Shown here piece by piece: positions 1 through 10,700 of a DNA stretch of 63,243 nucleotides (the first letter of the stretch is position 1; every line of letters starts with the position of its first letter). A model generated the notes under the pieces. It was not told the origin of the DNA, did no database searches, and was given only the letters and a program-made list of their open reading frames with translations. The position numbers were made by a program, and so were the translations under genes. Source of the DNA: Acidobacteriaceae bacterium (lineage in GTDB: Bacteria; Acidobacteriota; Terriglobia; Terriglobales; Acidobacteriaceae); NCBI GenBank assembly GCA_030039035.1, contig JASHQQ010000392.1, positions 1 through 63,243 of the forward strand, given 5' to 3'.

Positions 1-3000
1 GCCTTGCTCCAGGCGTAGTTCGACCCGAAGTTCAGCCATCCTTTCGACTTTCCCCACGTGATCTGCAGCCCGTTGTAGTTCGCGAACAGCGTGTGCGCCT
101 CGAGCTGGAGCTGGCCGTACAACGGGTAGGGCCGCCAATCGTTGATCGACGGAGTGACCGGCGTGGAGTTGCCGGCCAGCGCCGAGAGCTGCAGCGGAGT
201 CCATGTGGTTCCATAGAAGGGATTGGGACCGACCTTGGGAACTTCGGTGCCATTGGCCGCGATGGTGTTGACGACAGCCACCGCCGTCGGGTCCGGACGG
301 AAGAGACCGTTGGGCTGGATGGCATTTACGTTGTCGACCGTGATCGACCCATTGCTGCCGTCGTTCAGAATGGAATTGCTGTTATTGCCCACATAGGCCG
401 CCGAGAAAAGTGTGCCTTTGAATTGCTGGGTTACTGTCAGGCTATAAGTAGAAACCAATGGCTGCTTGTGGTCGTGCTGATCGAAGGCGTAAAGGCCGGT
501 GGTGGCCAGCGAGTTCTCGGCGACTTTGGGATCGTTGGGGTTCAGGTGCAGCATGCCCACATAGCCCAGCGTGAGGCCATTGTTGGTATAGTCGCCTCCG
601 GTCGGATACGGGTTGGTGAGAAACACCGTTCTCAGCCCATCGGAAATGGCCAGCGCGTTGGCCACGTCCTGCCAGGCGTCGTGGAAGCGATACCAGCCGT
701 AGCCGCCTCCGATGACCGTCTTTCCGTTCCCGCGCACATCCCACGCAAATCCCACGCGCGGATCGACAAACAGCGGCGTCACGGTCTGGCCGGAGTTGGG
801 AATCGAAGGATCGATGGCGTGCCAGTGAAAGCCCGGCAGCGGGTTGGAGGGCGTGGGATCCACCGTCGCATAGGTCGAAGGAATGAAAACCGGAATGCCC
901 ACATGATGCGCGTCCTGCCACTCGCCCTCGTGTTCGGCGCGCGCTCCCACCGTGAGGGTCACGTTGCGGCGAATCCTCCAGGAGTCGGTGGCATAAAAGG
1001 CCGTATTCCACCAGTAGAGATCGATTTTGGGAAGTATGTTCGCCTGCTCGTAGGCCATGAATTCGCCTTCGAGGAAACTGGCCAGCAGGTTGCCCGTCCC
1101 CGAGGTCGTCAGGCCGTCGCTGTTGGCATACTTCTGCAGAGACCCGTTCGGCCCGGTTGGCAGATTGAAAGTCGGATTGACATAGTAATTCTGGATTCCG
1201 CCGTTGGTGGGCGAACCGCCGGTCGTCGGGTCCACCGAGTTATCCTCGGCCCGCTCGAGATTCACTCCGAACTTCAGTTCGTGTTTGCCCCATACCTTGG
1301 TCAGGTTGTCGCCCACGCCGGAAGTCAGCCGCTTGAAGTACTGAGAGCCGAAACTGTAGTCGGGAAAAAGTCCCAGGGGCAGCCCGTCATAACCGTAATC
1401 GACGAGCGTTGGATACTGCTTCGTCCCATTGGCGTAAGCCGTCGGATACGGCGTGGGATAGCCAAGCGAGGCGTAGGTCAGCAGGTTGGAATCTCCCGCG
1501 CCGAAGACCTGGTTCACATAGGCGACAAAAGCGGTGACCTCGTTGGTCATGGTCGGCGAAAACACATCGGTCCAGTTCAGGACGGCGCTCTGCGAATTGG
1601 TGTCTTCGGTCGATCCTCCGGGTGTATTCACTCCGCCGGAGCTTCCCGAGCCGAAATAGTAGGTATTCTGCGGAATTCCCTCCAGGCCCCGCTCGATGGT
1701 GTAAGTCCCGAACAGCTTGTTGCGGTCGCTCATGACAAAGTCCATGCGCCCATGCGCCTCCCACAGGTCGTTGTTCACCAGGTTGTTGCGCACGAAGTTG
1801 AAGCCGTTCAGGCCTGTTTGTCCCCCGGGCACATTGGGCGCCGGTATCAGCTTCATCACGGCCAGGGCGCCCGCGTTGAGATACGGCGCCAGGCAATTGC
1901 CGAGACCGTTGCTCGTGCAATTCACCAGAACACCGCCGGACGAAGCGCCCGTGCCGGTGGCCGTCCCGGGAACAAGCCCCGTTGTGGGAACCGAAGCCAC
2001 ATTGGCATATTGGCCATAGCTGATGCAGTTGGCCGCGTTCTGCGGGCATTCCGTCACGGCGCAATCGGCGGTGTTGCAAGTCACCGCTCCGGGGGGCAGA
2101 TAACGGGTGATTTGCGCCGGGCTGAAGTCGCCTTTCAGCATCCCCGGCGTGGGCACCAGGGCATGGTAAATGGCCTCCGGGGCGCTGTCGTAGGCATAGA
2201 CATACCGCTGCGCGTAATCCTCGGCCTGCATAAAGTAAATGAGCTTGTTGTTGTGATTGAAATCGGAATGCGGAAAATGGATGGGCCCGCTGAGCGTGCC
2301 GCCGGGATAAAGATAACGGTCGTTGGGTTTGATCGCGCCCAGCGCGCCGGCAAGGGCATCGGTGGTGTTCAACTGGTAGGTACGGATATGCCCGTAGAGT
2401 TCGCCGTGAAGCTGCGTGGTGCCCGATTTGCTCACCGTATTGATCACCACCGGCCCGTTGGGCATGTCCGCGCCAAAGTTGGAAAGTTCCACCTTGACCT
2501 CGGCCGTGGCCTCGCTGTTTACGGTTTGCGTGCTGCCCGCGTAGCTGGCCGGATCGTTGAGGTTGATGCCGTCCACGCGCACGCTGTTGCCGTTCAGCGG
2601 CGAGCCGCTCATCGAATAGGCGGTGCTTCCTCCGCTGACCGTCACCTGCAGGGAAGCCGGATCCAGCGAATTGCTGTTGGAAGTGTTTCCGAATGCTCCG
2701 CTGCCGGGACTGAGCGCGGATCCGGGAAGAATCTTGAGCAGTTCGGTCACGTCGCGCCCCACGGTCGAAAGGTGCTCCAGTTCCTCCGACGTGATGAGCG
2801 CGCTGTTCTCGCCGGTCTCCAGAATGCTGGACTCGGTGGCGTTGACGATCACCGACTGGGACTCCGCTCCCGGCACAAGCTTGATCACGCTCAGCGTGCG
2901 CGCATCGCCCGGATCGAGATGGACGCCCTTCTCGACGTCGGTTTCGAAGCCTTGCGCGGACACGGTGAGCGTGTAGTTTCCCGAATCGATCGCGGAAAAA

Positions 3001-3239
3001 AGAAAGATACCCGCGCCGTTGGTTTTGGTGGTGCGAACGAATCCGTTCGCCGCGTTGGCCACCGTCACCGTCGCGCCGGGAATCACGGCTTCCGTGGCAT
3101 CGGCGATCGTGCCGCCCAGCGATGCCGTCACACCCTGCGCCGCGAGCGGACTGCGCGCCAATCCAGCCAATGCCAGAAGCAGGAGAGGCAAAATTGCCCG
3201 GGTGGACGAGCACCAATGCGACCATGGCCTGCCAGTCAT
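1..3239 (-). CDS. TonB-dependent receptor, Oar-like, with N-terminal carboxypeptidase-regulatory domain (3' end outside window)
   Basis: Outer-membrane receptor expected to import or bind large oligosaccharides using TonB energy. The frame is open for 1079 codons from ATG 3237-3239 to the left edge, where it reads NYAWSK, a late beta-barrel motif; the stop lies outside. The start is supported by GGAGG five bases upstream. Residues 15-35 form a signal peptide (LPLLLLALAGLARSPLAAQ). Residues about 36-120 are a carboxypeptidase-regulatory beta-sandwich (GGTIADATEAVIPGATVTV). A plug region with VRVDGINLNDP follows, then the barrel. This layout is typical of Acidobacteriota receptors, which are usually 1000-1300 aa. 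A LacI-like site lies 69-82 bases upstream. Strong GC bias keeps the opposite strand open for over 1000 codons, but only the minus frame has signal, plug and barrel features. Confidence 0.93.
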   Translation of the reverse strand, partial: MTGRPWSHWCSSTRAILPLLLLALAGLARSPLAAQGVTASLGGTIADATEAVIPGATVTVANAANGFVRTTKTNGAGIFLFSAIDSGNYTLTVSAQGFETDVEKGVHLDPGDARTLSVIKLVPGAESQSVIVNATESSILETGENSALITSEELEHLSTVGRDVTELLKILPGSALSPGSGAFGNTSNSNSLDPASLQVTVSGGSTAYSMSGSPLNGNSVRVDGINLNDPASYAGSTQTVNSEATAEVKVELSNFGADMPNGPVVINTVSKSGTTQLHGELYGHIRTYQLNTTDALAGALGAIKPNDRYLYPGGTLSGPIHFPHSDFNHNNKLIYFMQAEDYAQRYVYAYDSAPEAIYHALVPTPGMLKGDFSPAQITRYLPPGAVTCNTADCAVTECPQNAANCISYGQYANVASVPTTGLVPGTATGTGASSGGVLVNCTSNGLGNCLAPYLNAGALAVMKLIPAPNVPGGQTGLNGFNFVRNNLVNNDLWEAHGRMDFVMSDRNKLFGTYTIERGLEGIPQNTYYFGSGSSGGVNTPGGSTEDTNSQSAVLNWTDVFSPTMTNEVTAFVAYVNQVFGAGDSNLLTYASLGYPTPYPTAYANGTKQYPTLVDYGYDGLPLGLFPDYSFGSQYFKRLTSGVGDNLTKVWGKHELKFGVNLERAEDNSVDPTTGGSPTNGGIQNYYVNPTFNLPTGPNGSLQKYANSDGLTTSGTGNLLASFLEGEFMAYEQANILPKIDLYWWNTAFYATDSWRIRRNVTLTVGARAEHEGEWQDAHHVGIPVFIPSTYATVDPTPSNPLPGFHWHAIDPSIPNSGQTVTPLFVDPRVGFAWDVRGNGKTVIGGGYGWYRFHDAWQDVANALAISDGLRTVFLTNPYPTGGDYTNNGLTLGYVGMLHLNPNDPKVAENSLATTGLYAFDQHDHKQPLVSTYSLTVTQQFKGTLFSAAYVGNNSNSILNDGSNGSITVDNVNAIQPNGLFRPDPTAVAVVNTIAANGTEVPKVGPNPFYGTTWTPLQLSALAGNSTPVTPSINDWRPYPLYGQLQLEAHTLFANYNGLQITWGKSKGWLNFGSNYAWSK

Positions 3240-3307
3240 CTCTGCCTCCGATCCGGAACGGCCTTGCGCGGGAGTCCCCGATGTTCGTTTCCCGGGGTTC
3301 TCATCGA

Positions 3308-3321
3308 TGATTACGATACCA
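3308..3321 (-). promoter_or_regulatory. LacI/GalR-like operator candidate, site 1
   Basis: The minus strand reads TGGTATCGTAATCA, an imperfect palindrome with a central CG. It resembles the sites at 7498, 12812, 26080 and 26125. It lies 69-82 bases upstream of the receptor start, within promoter distance. Half-site symmetry is 4 of 7, so this is weaker than site 5. Confidence 0.45.
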
Positions 3322-3578
3322 CTGCCTGAAAATCGCCAACATTGTAGCCGAGCCGCAGGGGAACTTTCAAGACCCGCGGCCTTGCACCCGGCTCCGGAGC
3401 GCCTCGTTCCTGCTCTATGTCATATGTCTCGAGGCATCTCTTCCGGCTTTTCCGCCATGGATCGACAAGGATGGGCAATCCGCCGGGCGGCGATCTGGGA
3501 TCGATCCCAGGCATTGCGCCCGAAGCCTTGCTCCCGCTCGCGGACGAGCCGGAGCAACGCCCCGTTCACAATGCCAAG

Positions 3579-3609
3579 GCCGGCGCCCCGATGCGATCGG
3601 GACGCCGGC
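3579..3609 (-). terminator. strong hairpin terminator after the NHL-protein gene
   Basis: Fourteen paired positions surround a three-base loop (stem 3579-3592 with 3596-3609), with one G-T wobble on the minus strand. It starts 13 bases after the stop codon of the 3623-7069 gene. There is no U-tract, so it is the hairpin-only type. Confidence 0.6.
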
Positions 3610-3622
3610 GACGGCCTGCGGC

Positions 3623-6600
3623 TTACTTCTTGATGTTGTAGGTGCCGGTGACTGTGAGGCTGCACACCTTGTAACCGGGCGCCTTGGCAATCACCTTGAA
3701 GGTGGTGGTCGACGACACCTTCACCGCTCCCGTGTACTTGTCGGCTTTACTCACCGTGGGCGCTTTCCCGTCGGTCGTGAAGTAAATCGCGGCATCCTTG
3801 GTCGCGTCGGTGATGGTTACCGTCACCGGCCCCGTGTACGTCTTGTCGGGCGTCGGGCTCAGGACGGGCTCCTTCGTTGTGCCGAGATACTCGATCGTCA
3901 GATTCCCGTCGATAAATCTGAACCGGTAGTTGGCGAGTGCGACCAGCGTTCCATTCCGGATGACCAGCGCGCCGTCGTAGATTCCCGGGGCGGCTGTGTC
4001 GCTCAGCGTGGTGGACAGCTTGGGCTCGCCCTTCAGCAACTTCTTGGTGTCGCCATTCACGAAGCCCGCGATCTTGTAGCTGAATGGCTTGAATGGCGTG
4101 CCGTAGGGCGTCGACTCGGAGTTCGCCGAGAAGGTCAGAGCGGCCTTGTCGACGGTAATGCCGATCGACTGTGAAGCCGGCCCGTAGACTGTGTTTCCGG
4201 CCTGGCTGGCCATCACCGTCACCGCTCCCGCGCCGGTGATCTTCAGCATGTCGCCGTTGACCACGGTTGCCGGTCCTGACGTAACAGAGAACGTGACCGG
4301 AACCAGGCCCGAGCTGGCGGTTGCCGTCAGCGTCGTGAGCCCGACACCGTATGTCGTCCTGCCGTTCGGGAACGGATTGTGGAAGGTGACCGTCTGCGAC
4401 TGGGGCGCCGCCGCCGTGGTCCCGGAGAGGGAAACCGGGGGCGAAGCTGCGTTCCGCGCGTTGGTGGTGTTGAGCGTTACTGTGCCGGTTTCCATCGTCC
4501 CCGCCGCGATTCCCGCGGCAGGAGCGAATTTCACCCCCTGGGCGCAAGCCGCGCCAACGGCCACGCTCACGCCGCAGGCATCCGTCGACGCCGTTGCGAG
4601 CTTGAAGTACGCCCCGCTGATCGTAGGCGCAGAGAGCCCCAGGCTGCTGTTGCCCGCGCTCTCCAGCCAGATCGACAGTGTGCTGCTCTCCGTGTCGTCG
4701 GTGGTCGGGAACGCCAGGGTCCCGGACTCGCGGTTGACGGCGTAGACCGCTGCTCCGGACGCATCGGTCGAATACAGATTGCCGTTGTCGTCGAGCGCCA
4801 GCCCATACGCCGATTTGGGGTTGGTCTCGATGGTAAGCGCGTCGGCGTCGTTCAGGGTTCCGTTCAGATCGGGTACGCGCACGATGTTGCCCGACGCCTT
4901 GTCGGAGATCACCACGCTGCCCGACGCGTCAACCGCCACTCCCCAGGGCGCGGTCACGCCCTCGGGCTTCAGTGTGACAACGGTTCCTCCGTCCTCATAA
5001 ACCTTCACATCCCCGCCGCCTGTCTCGGCGACGTAGAGACCGCTCGCCGAATCGACCGCCAGTCCCCACGGGAAGCTCAGGCCGGAAGCCTTGACAAACG
5101 TCAGTCCATTGCTGGGGTTGTACACCACCACGCGGCCGTTCAGCAGGTCGGAAATGTAGAGGGCGCCAGCCGGGCCGAACGCCAGTCCGCTTGGACCATT
5201 GAGCACCTTGCCGCCGAACGTCACCGTATCCGCGACAAAGACGGTCTGGTTGGTCCCGTCCACCGTGCCGCTCATGTTCAACGGGAGCTCGACGATCTGG
5301 TTGTTTCCAGAGTCGGCTATGTACAGATTTCCGACGGTGTCGAATGCCGTCGCATCCGGGCTGGAGAATCCCGTCCCGATCGCCACCGGTGTCGTCGTCC
5401 CTGCCGCGATCCAGAACACCTTGTTCGCTCCGGCATCCGCAATGGCAAGATCGCCCTTCGCATCCACCGAAACCGACTCGGGCTGGGTAAATCCGCTGGC
5501 ATACGACGTCCACACGCCTGGGTCGAGGGTCACCAGCGCGCCCTGTCCGATTCCGGAGACGTTCCCGGTGCCGGAGACATTGTTGACCGTGTCGCTGATG
5601 TTGAAAAGCGCCGTCCGTTCGCCTACATTCGCAGGATCGAAGGTGACGGTTTCGGGAATGAACGAACCGCCGGTGAAGGCGTCCTCGCAGCCCGCCGCCG
5701 CGGCGGCGCCCGTGATGGCCGTTGTCGCCGCCGAGCTGAACTCGGCCGATGGTGTCGCTGTGACGGTCAACGCCGGAGTGGTGGCGCAGTTGCCGGCGTT
5801 GTCGGCCACGCTCACGCTGCTCACCGTCGTGACGATATTGTTGATGGTTTCATTCGAGGCGGTATTCACCGATTTGCCGATGCCCGATCCGCCAAGACCG
5901 GAGCTGCCCACGTCGATTCGCGTGATGCCGTCGCCGGTGGTATAGGCGACCTGGTAGATATTCCCCTTGGGACCGACAACGATTCCCTTGCCGCCCACCG
6001 GAGAGATCGCGTACGCGTCTTTGGTGTCCGGGCCGCCGGCTGACGTGTTGGGAATGGCGAAGATCCCTTCTCCGGGCGTGGTGTAGTACACGGTGCCGTT
6101 GTTATCGGTGGCCACGCCGAAGATTCCGTCGTTATAGGTCTGGGTATTGGTGAAGGAAACGAGCTGCGTCGGGCTGGCGGCGTACGTACCGCTCGAAAGC
6201 GGGAGCTCGTACAGCCCCGACGTGGTGACCGATCCACCGTCCCCAGGCCCGGCCTCGTTGATCGAGGCCTGCACAAAGAAGAGGTTTCCCCAGGGATCGA
6301 AGGCAATCGAACCGAGCGCGTCGGTGGCTGTCGAATCCTGGTACATGTAGACCCAGTCCGGAGTGTTCCCCTCGGCGCCCGTGTACTGCGCGGCGTACTG
6401 GCAGGTCTGGTCGCACATGATGATGCTGTTATTGAATCCGGCTACGCCGTTGCCGGTGGATTTCGACCCGCCTGGCCACTGGTCGATGACTACCCAGAAG
6501 TTGCCCGAAGGGTCGAATCCCATGGCCGAAGTACCGTAATAGGTCGTCAGGATTCCCAGGTTGATGGCGAAGTTGCAGGGAGCCGTGTCCGTCGTCTGCC

Positions 6601-7069
6601 CCTTGCATTGCGCCGTCACCGCACTCACTCCGCCCGCGGGCAATGCAGCGTAGGTGCCGGTGGCCGAGTTGTACGGCAGCTTGACGATCTGCCAGGAATA
6701 GGTGTCGCCGAAGTAGAGGTTGTTGTTGCTGTCCAGCGCCAGCGGCGCGACGTTGTTGTCGCCGGTGACCAGCGTCGTGTAGTTTCCGGATTGTGGATCG
6801 ATCGAGTAGATATTTGTGCCCCACGTGCTTCCCCACAGGATGTTCCCCTTCGCATCCATGGCGAAACTGCCGCCCACGGGAGCTGCACCGCCGCCCCAGC
6901 CGCCGGCCGGCGTGGTGAACAGACGCGTGGACTGGGTCAGGATGATCGAAGGCTGCGCGCCGGCCACGGCCGCGCCGAGAGAGAAAACCAGGGCAACAAG
7001 CAGGACGATCCACGCTCTTGCCACGATCGAACGCGATGGATACCGCAGATGGTTCAAAGAAGTTTGCAT
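3623..7069 (-). CDS. secreted NHL-repeat beta-propeller protein with Ig-like, MBG and chitobiase-C-like domains
   Basis: An 1148-aa exported protein of unknown ligand. ATG 7067-7069 is chosen because GGAGG (7077-7081) sits seven bases upstream; a GTG three bases earlier is too close. Residues 1-39 are a signal peptide (WIVLLVALVFSLGAAVAGAQ). Next comes a long NHL/SMP-30-like propeller with repeated 'GVAVDASGSVVISD' and 'LAFGPAGALYISD' blades. A choice-of-anchor-type Ig region follows, then an MBG-like domain (YGTPFKPFSYKIAGFVNGD), then a C-terminal chitobiase/hexosaminidase-C-like Fn3 fold (IYFTTDGKAPTVSKADKYTG). No catalytic motif is seen. The family is common in acidobacterial secretomes, where carbohydrate or surface binding is assumed rather than shown. 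It lies on the same strand as the GH44 gene but 660 bases downstream of it, with its own promoter candidate. Confidence 0.88.
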   Translation of the reverse strand: MQTSLNHLRYPSRSIVARAWIVLLVALVFSLGAAVAGAQPSIILTQSTRLFTTPAGGWGGGAAPVGGSFAMDAKGNILWGSTWGTNIYSIDPQSGNYTTLVTGDNNVAPLALDSNNNLYFGDTYSWQIVKLPYNSATGTYAALPAGGVSAVTAQCKGQTTDTAPCNFAINLGILTTYYGTSAMGFDPSGNFWVVIDQWPGGSKSTGNGVAGFNNSIIMCDQTCQYAAQYTGAEGNTPDWVYMYQDSTATDALGSIAFDPWGNLFFVQASINEAGPGDGGSVTTSGLYELPLSSGTYAASPTQLVSFTNTQTYNDGIFGVATDNNGTVYYTTPGEGIFAIPNTSAGGPDTKDAYAISPVGGKGIVVGPKGNIYQVAYTTGDGITRIDVGSSGLGGSGIGKSVNTASNETINNIVTTVSSVSVADNAGNCATTPALTVTATPSAEFSSAATTAITGAAAAAGCEDAFTGGSFIPETVTFDPANVGERTALFNISDTVNNVSGTGNVSGIGQGALVTLDPGVWTSYASGFTQPESVSVDAKGDLAIADAGANKVFWIAAGTTTPVAIGTGFSSPDATAFDTVGNLYIADSGNNQIVELPLNMSGTVDGTNQTVFVADTVTFGGKVLNGPSGLAFGPAGALYISDLLNGRVVVYNPSNGLTFVKASGLSFPWGLAVDSASGLYVAETGGGDVKVYEDGGTVVTLKPEGVTAPWGVAVDASGSVVISDKASGNIVRVPDLNGTLNDADALTIETNPKSAYGLALDDNGNLYSTDASGAAVYAVNRESGTLAFPTTDDTESSTLSIWLESAGNSSLGLSAPTISGAYFKLATASTDACGVSVAVGAACAQGVKFAPAAGIAAGTMETGTVTLNTTNARNAASPPVSLSGTTAAAPQSQTVTFHNPFPNGRTTYGVGLTTLTATASSGLVPVTFSVTSGPATVVNGDMLKITGAGAVTVMASQAGNTVYGPASQSIGITVDKAALTFSANSESTPYGTPFKPFSYKIAGFVNGDTKKLLKGEPKLSTTLSDTAAPGIYDGALVIRNGTLVALANYRFRFIDGNLTIEYLGTTKEPVLSPTPDKTYTGPVTVTITDATKDAAIYFTTDGKAPTVSKADKYTGAVKVSSTTTFKVIAKAPGYKVCSLTVTGTYNIKK

Positions 7070-7089
7070 CACTCATCCTCCGTTGAGTT

Positions 7090-7104
7090 CTCTCCGTTGG
7101 AGAG
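7090..7104 (-). other. hairpin next to the ribosome-binding site of the NHL gene
   Basis: CTCTCC and GGAGAG form a perfect six-base-pair stem around a GTT loop. It lies nine bases from the GGAGG ribosome-binding site of the NHL gene. It could affect translation or mRNA stability; there is no direct evidence. Confidence 0.35.
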
Positions 7105-7497
7105 GAACAATTCGTGCTTCCGACTTTATGTTTTGCAATGAGAATTCGACGCGCAGGCAATCGCCGCGCCGGTTCCCGGTGCGGCTGCCTTGCGCTCCCG
7201 CAAATCGCATTGAATCTCTTTCCCGCGAATGGAACTTTCGTCCAGCCTTCCCATCGGATGAGCCCCCTTGGCCGGGCAACAGGAGGCGCTCCGGATTCGC
7301 TTGCCGGAATGCGGCTTGCGGGTCCGGCACAGCCCGCGGTCCAACGGGGGATAGAAGGTGCTTTGAATTTGCGGCGAGCGGCGGGGAAGACGAACTGGAG
7401 ATCGCCTGATCACACGCCGGGTGAAGCCGGGCCATGAATGGGCACGATGGATAGCCTCTGGCATTGACTGCGACCCGAGCACCTGGATTTTGGACGG

Positions 7498-7511
7498 TGG
7501 TAACGGTATCG
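7498..7511. promoter_or_regulatory. LacI/GalR-like operator candidate, site 2
   Basis: TGGTAACGGTATCG with a central CG, similar to sites 1 and 3-5. It overlaps the -10-like hexamer of the minus-strand promoter candidate at 7503-7531, a usual place for a repressor. The right half is degenerate (4 of 7 symmetric positions). Confidence 0.4.
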
Positions 7512-7531
7512 AATGGAGATGGAGTTGTCAA
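7503..7531 (-). promoter_or_regulatory. sigma-70-like promoter candidate for the NHL gene
   Basis: Minus strand: TTGACA (7531-7526), a 17-base spacer, then TACCGT (7508-7503). The -35 is perfect and the -10 is weak. It implies a leader of about 420 bases before ATG 7069. Confidence 0.35.
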
Positions 7532-7731
7532 GGGGCTGCTGGGAAGACGCTGATATTGAGGGGATTTGCGTGAACCCCGCAACAAAAAGGTTTTAGCAGC
7601 GTTTTGCCCGGCGGCGCGCCGGGGCCCTTTTCGCGTCGCGGGGCAGGACTTGCCGAGGTCCGGTGGAAACGCTTGCATCGCGCACGCGGTTTACTGCCGC
7701 GAAATGGTCCGGTCCGGTCGACTGGACTCCG

Positions 7732-10700
7732 CTACGGATTCGGAATCACCAGCAGCGTGATCGACTGCCCGGGAAACGTCGCCGAAAGTGTGCTGGTTGT
7801 GCCGCCCTTCGCCGGAGGCGTTACCGCAACCGCCGGCGCGGAGACAATCGCATTCAGATTCGCATTGCTGTACTGGTAGACCTGCGCTTTGGCTCCGGAC
7901 GGCACGGCAAGGTTCTCGAGCGAAAGGGTCGAAGTCAGCGCCCCATAGGTCTTGTTGACGACCATGACCGTGATGGCGCCATCGGCCGTGCGCGACGCTC
8001 CGTAGACCGACAACTGGCCCTGGTTCCCGCTCGCAGAGGCCAGAGCCATATCGCCGAATGTCGATTTGTTCCCGTCGTAATTCCGGTAGATCTCGAACGC
8101 CATCAGACCGGGAATCTGGGAATCCGGATCCGGCGGACCCCAGAGCGTGCCCACGTCGAGTCCGTAACTGCCGAAGATTCCCAGAATGTCGGCCTGCGCC
8201 ACGGCGCCGTTGATCGACTCCTGCCCGCCCCAGTTGTATTCGGTGATCGCCGTCTTCGTGCCCGGGTAATCGTCGGCCACCCACGTCTTCATCATGGGGA
8301 TGAGCTGCGGCGCCTGCAGCGGAGGCGAACAGCTCGAGGTGTAATTCGGATCGGTGGTGTAATTCGGCTGCGGGTAGTTGGGGTCGGTATAGGTCGGATC
8401 CCAGAAGACCCGCGTCGAATTCAGGCGCGCCTCCTGCTCGCCGGTGTCGCCCGCGGGCGCCAGCCCCACTCCGGAGCCGTTGTACGTGGCCGCGAAATAG
8501 GTGTGCAGGTCCACGTAGTCCAGCAGGCGCATTCCGTAGGTCGTTTGCGCCTTGGCAAATTGTTGCAGGTAATACTCGATCATCGGCACGCCGCCGTGGG
8601 CTTCGCGGTCGGTCGGGTTTTGCCACGGCTCGTAACACGGCCCGGAACTCCAACCGCTCTCGATGTCCTTCTTGGAATAGAAATAGTTGTACCAGTAGTC
8701 GATCACCGGCCCGCTCACCTGTGCCGTCGGATCGGCGAGCTTGATGGCCAGCGCCGTGCCGATGCCGCCGTTGGTCACCTCGTCGTAAGTCGAGGCGACC
8801 GGATGCACGTCGCGATGAACCGCGTCCCACCACGCCGGCTCGTTGTCCAGATCCCAGATCGCCACGCCGCCGCTGGCTCCCGTCTGGCCGTTGCCGACGA
8901 ACGAATTGACCCATCCGCCGGCCCATGTGGTCAAAGCCCAGGTCGCAGTTGCATCGGCGGCGGACGGCGGCGCCGGCGGCGGGTTGGAAATGCTGGTGAT
9001 CGTCGGATCGTTGCCGGTGATGTCGGACTGGTTCGTGTATTCTCCATCGCCGCAGTTGGAGTTATAGGGATCGAACCCGTACTGGTTCGGATAGGTCGTG
9101 GCCGGGAAGCCGCAGGCCGAGGGATTGCCGTTGGTCACCCAGCCCAGCACGGGCATCGTACCCAGAGCCTTGATTCCGTTACTGGATGACGAGCTGACGA
9201 AGTCGGCGAAGTTCCCGTCCGGCCAGATCCCGCCCGAACCGGTCCCGTTTTCGAAATACCAGTCGGAGGCGGAATTGCTCGTATTCGTCTGGTAGTTGTA
9301 GCGCGACGTGTTGTCCCCGCCCCAGCGGGCGACCGCGATGTTGGCGGCCTGCGCCACCGACGTGTCGAGCGCATAGGCGTTCATGCCGTAGATCAGCGGA
9401 CTGATGGCATGGGTCTGGTTCCCGTAGTTCACCGTCAGGGCCGGGCCGTTGCCGGTTGCGGGAGACTGAAGGGTTGCCGTCACGCTGCCGCTGATGCCCG
9501 GCGCCTGCGTGCTGGTCGCGGTGATCTTCACCGTTGCCGGTGCCGGGTAGGGCGTGATGTAAGCGGCGGTCGATCCGGAGGTCGCAGTCAGCGTGCCGGC
9601 GCTCAGGTTGCCGCAGGCGGGACATGACATCGACCAGGTCACGCTGCTGCTGATGCTTCCGGTTCCCTCAACCGTCGCCGTCAGTTGCAGCGGGGTTCCG
9701 ATGGTGGCGATTGCCGGACTCGGCGTGATCTTCACGCCCGTCACATTCGGCTGGCTGTAGTTGGCCGTGACGGTTGTGTTGCCGTTCACCTGCAGCTTGC
9801 AGACGCCCTCGCCGCTGCTCGAGGCGCAGCCGCTCCAGGAAAGGAAGTAAAAACCATCCGACGGGCTGCTTGCCGTCAACTGCACCTGGGTGCCGGCCTT
9901 GTACGTCAGGGTAAATGGCGTTGTTCCGAACCCGATGTTGCCGATGCCGGCCGGATAGGCATTGACGGTCACGCCGCTGCCGGGATGCGCCGAATCGATG
10001 GTGAGCTTGTAGGTCGGCACAGTAACGCTAACCGTGGCGGACCCTGAAGCGCTCTTGTAGGTCGACGAGCTCGCCGCATTCGGCGTGTAGGTCGCGGTCA
10101 ACTTGTCCGCGGCCCCGGGAGAAAGTGCTCCCGCAGGAATCCTGATGCTCGCGCTGCCGCTGCCGAGCGCGGTGGCCGCAGATCCATAACCGCCGCTCTC
10201 CAGCGTCAACCATCCCTGGGGCACGGGCTTGCCGCCCGCGCCGTTCACCGATATTGCCACGGTCAGAGCTTGCGCCGTGGTCAGACTCTTCAGTGCGGGA
10301 GTCACCTTCAGCGTCGGCGCCACCGTTCCCGGCGCATTGTAGTGGGCGGTGACGGTTGTGTTCGCGTCCAGCTTCACGCTGCAGATTGCCGTGTTTTCCG
10401 TCGTGCATCCGGTCCACGATCCGAAACCGTTTCCGGATGCCTTGGCGGGCGCGGTCAGCGTGACGGTTGTCCCCGGACTTAACGTGCAATGGAATGGCGT
10501 AGATTCGCTCCCGGAGCATTCCTTATTGGCTGAGCTTACCGCGATCGAAACTCCGTTGGCCGGTTCGAAGGAACCCACGGCGAGTACATAGGTCTTCGGC
10601 GAAGCGTACGTTGCCGTAACCGTCCTGTCGGCACTCATGGTGACTTTGCAGGTGAGCCCGCTCGCCGTCGCGCATCCGGTCCACGAGACAAAGCTGTTGC

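Larger units (their letters stand above)
3240..3622. other. intergenic region between the NHL-protein gene and the TonB receptor gene
   Basis: This 383-base stretch carries no convincing gene. It holds the hairpin terminator of the upstream NHL gene (3579-3609), the LacI-like site at 3308-3321 and the leader and ribosome-binding site of the receptor gene. Short frames here lack coding character or known motifs. Confidence 0.6.
7070..7731. other. long leader/intergenic region between GH44 and NHL genes
   Basis: A 662-base stretch with no supportable gene. It contains a promoter-like pair overlapping a LacI-like site near 7500-7531, a roughly 420-base potential leader, and a hairpin close to the NHL gene start (7090-7104). 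I recognise no known riboswitch motif. Confidence 0.5.

Noticed and set aside
93..3329. A plus-strand frame open for over 1000 codons opposite the first TonB receptor
   Set aside because: It is Arg/Gly/His-rich with no signal, domain or SD. The minus frame encodes a clear signal peptide, plug and barrel, so the plus frame is a by-product of GC bias.
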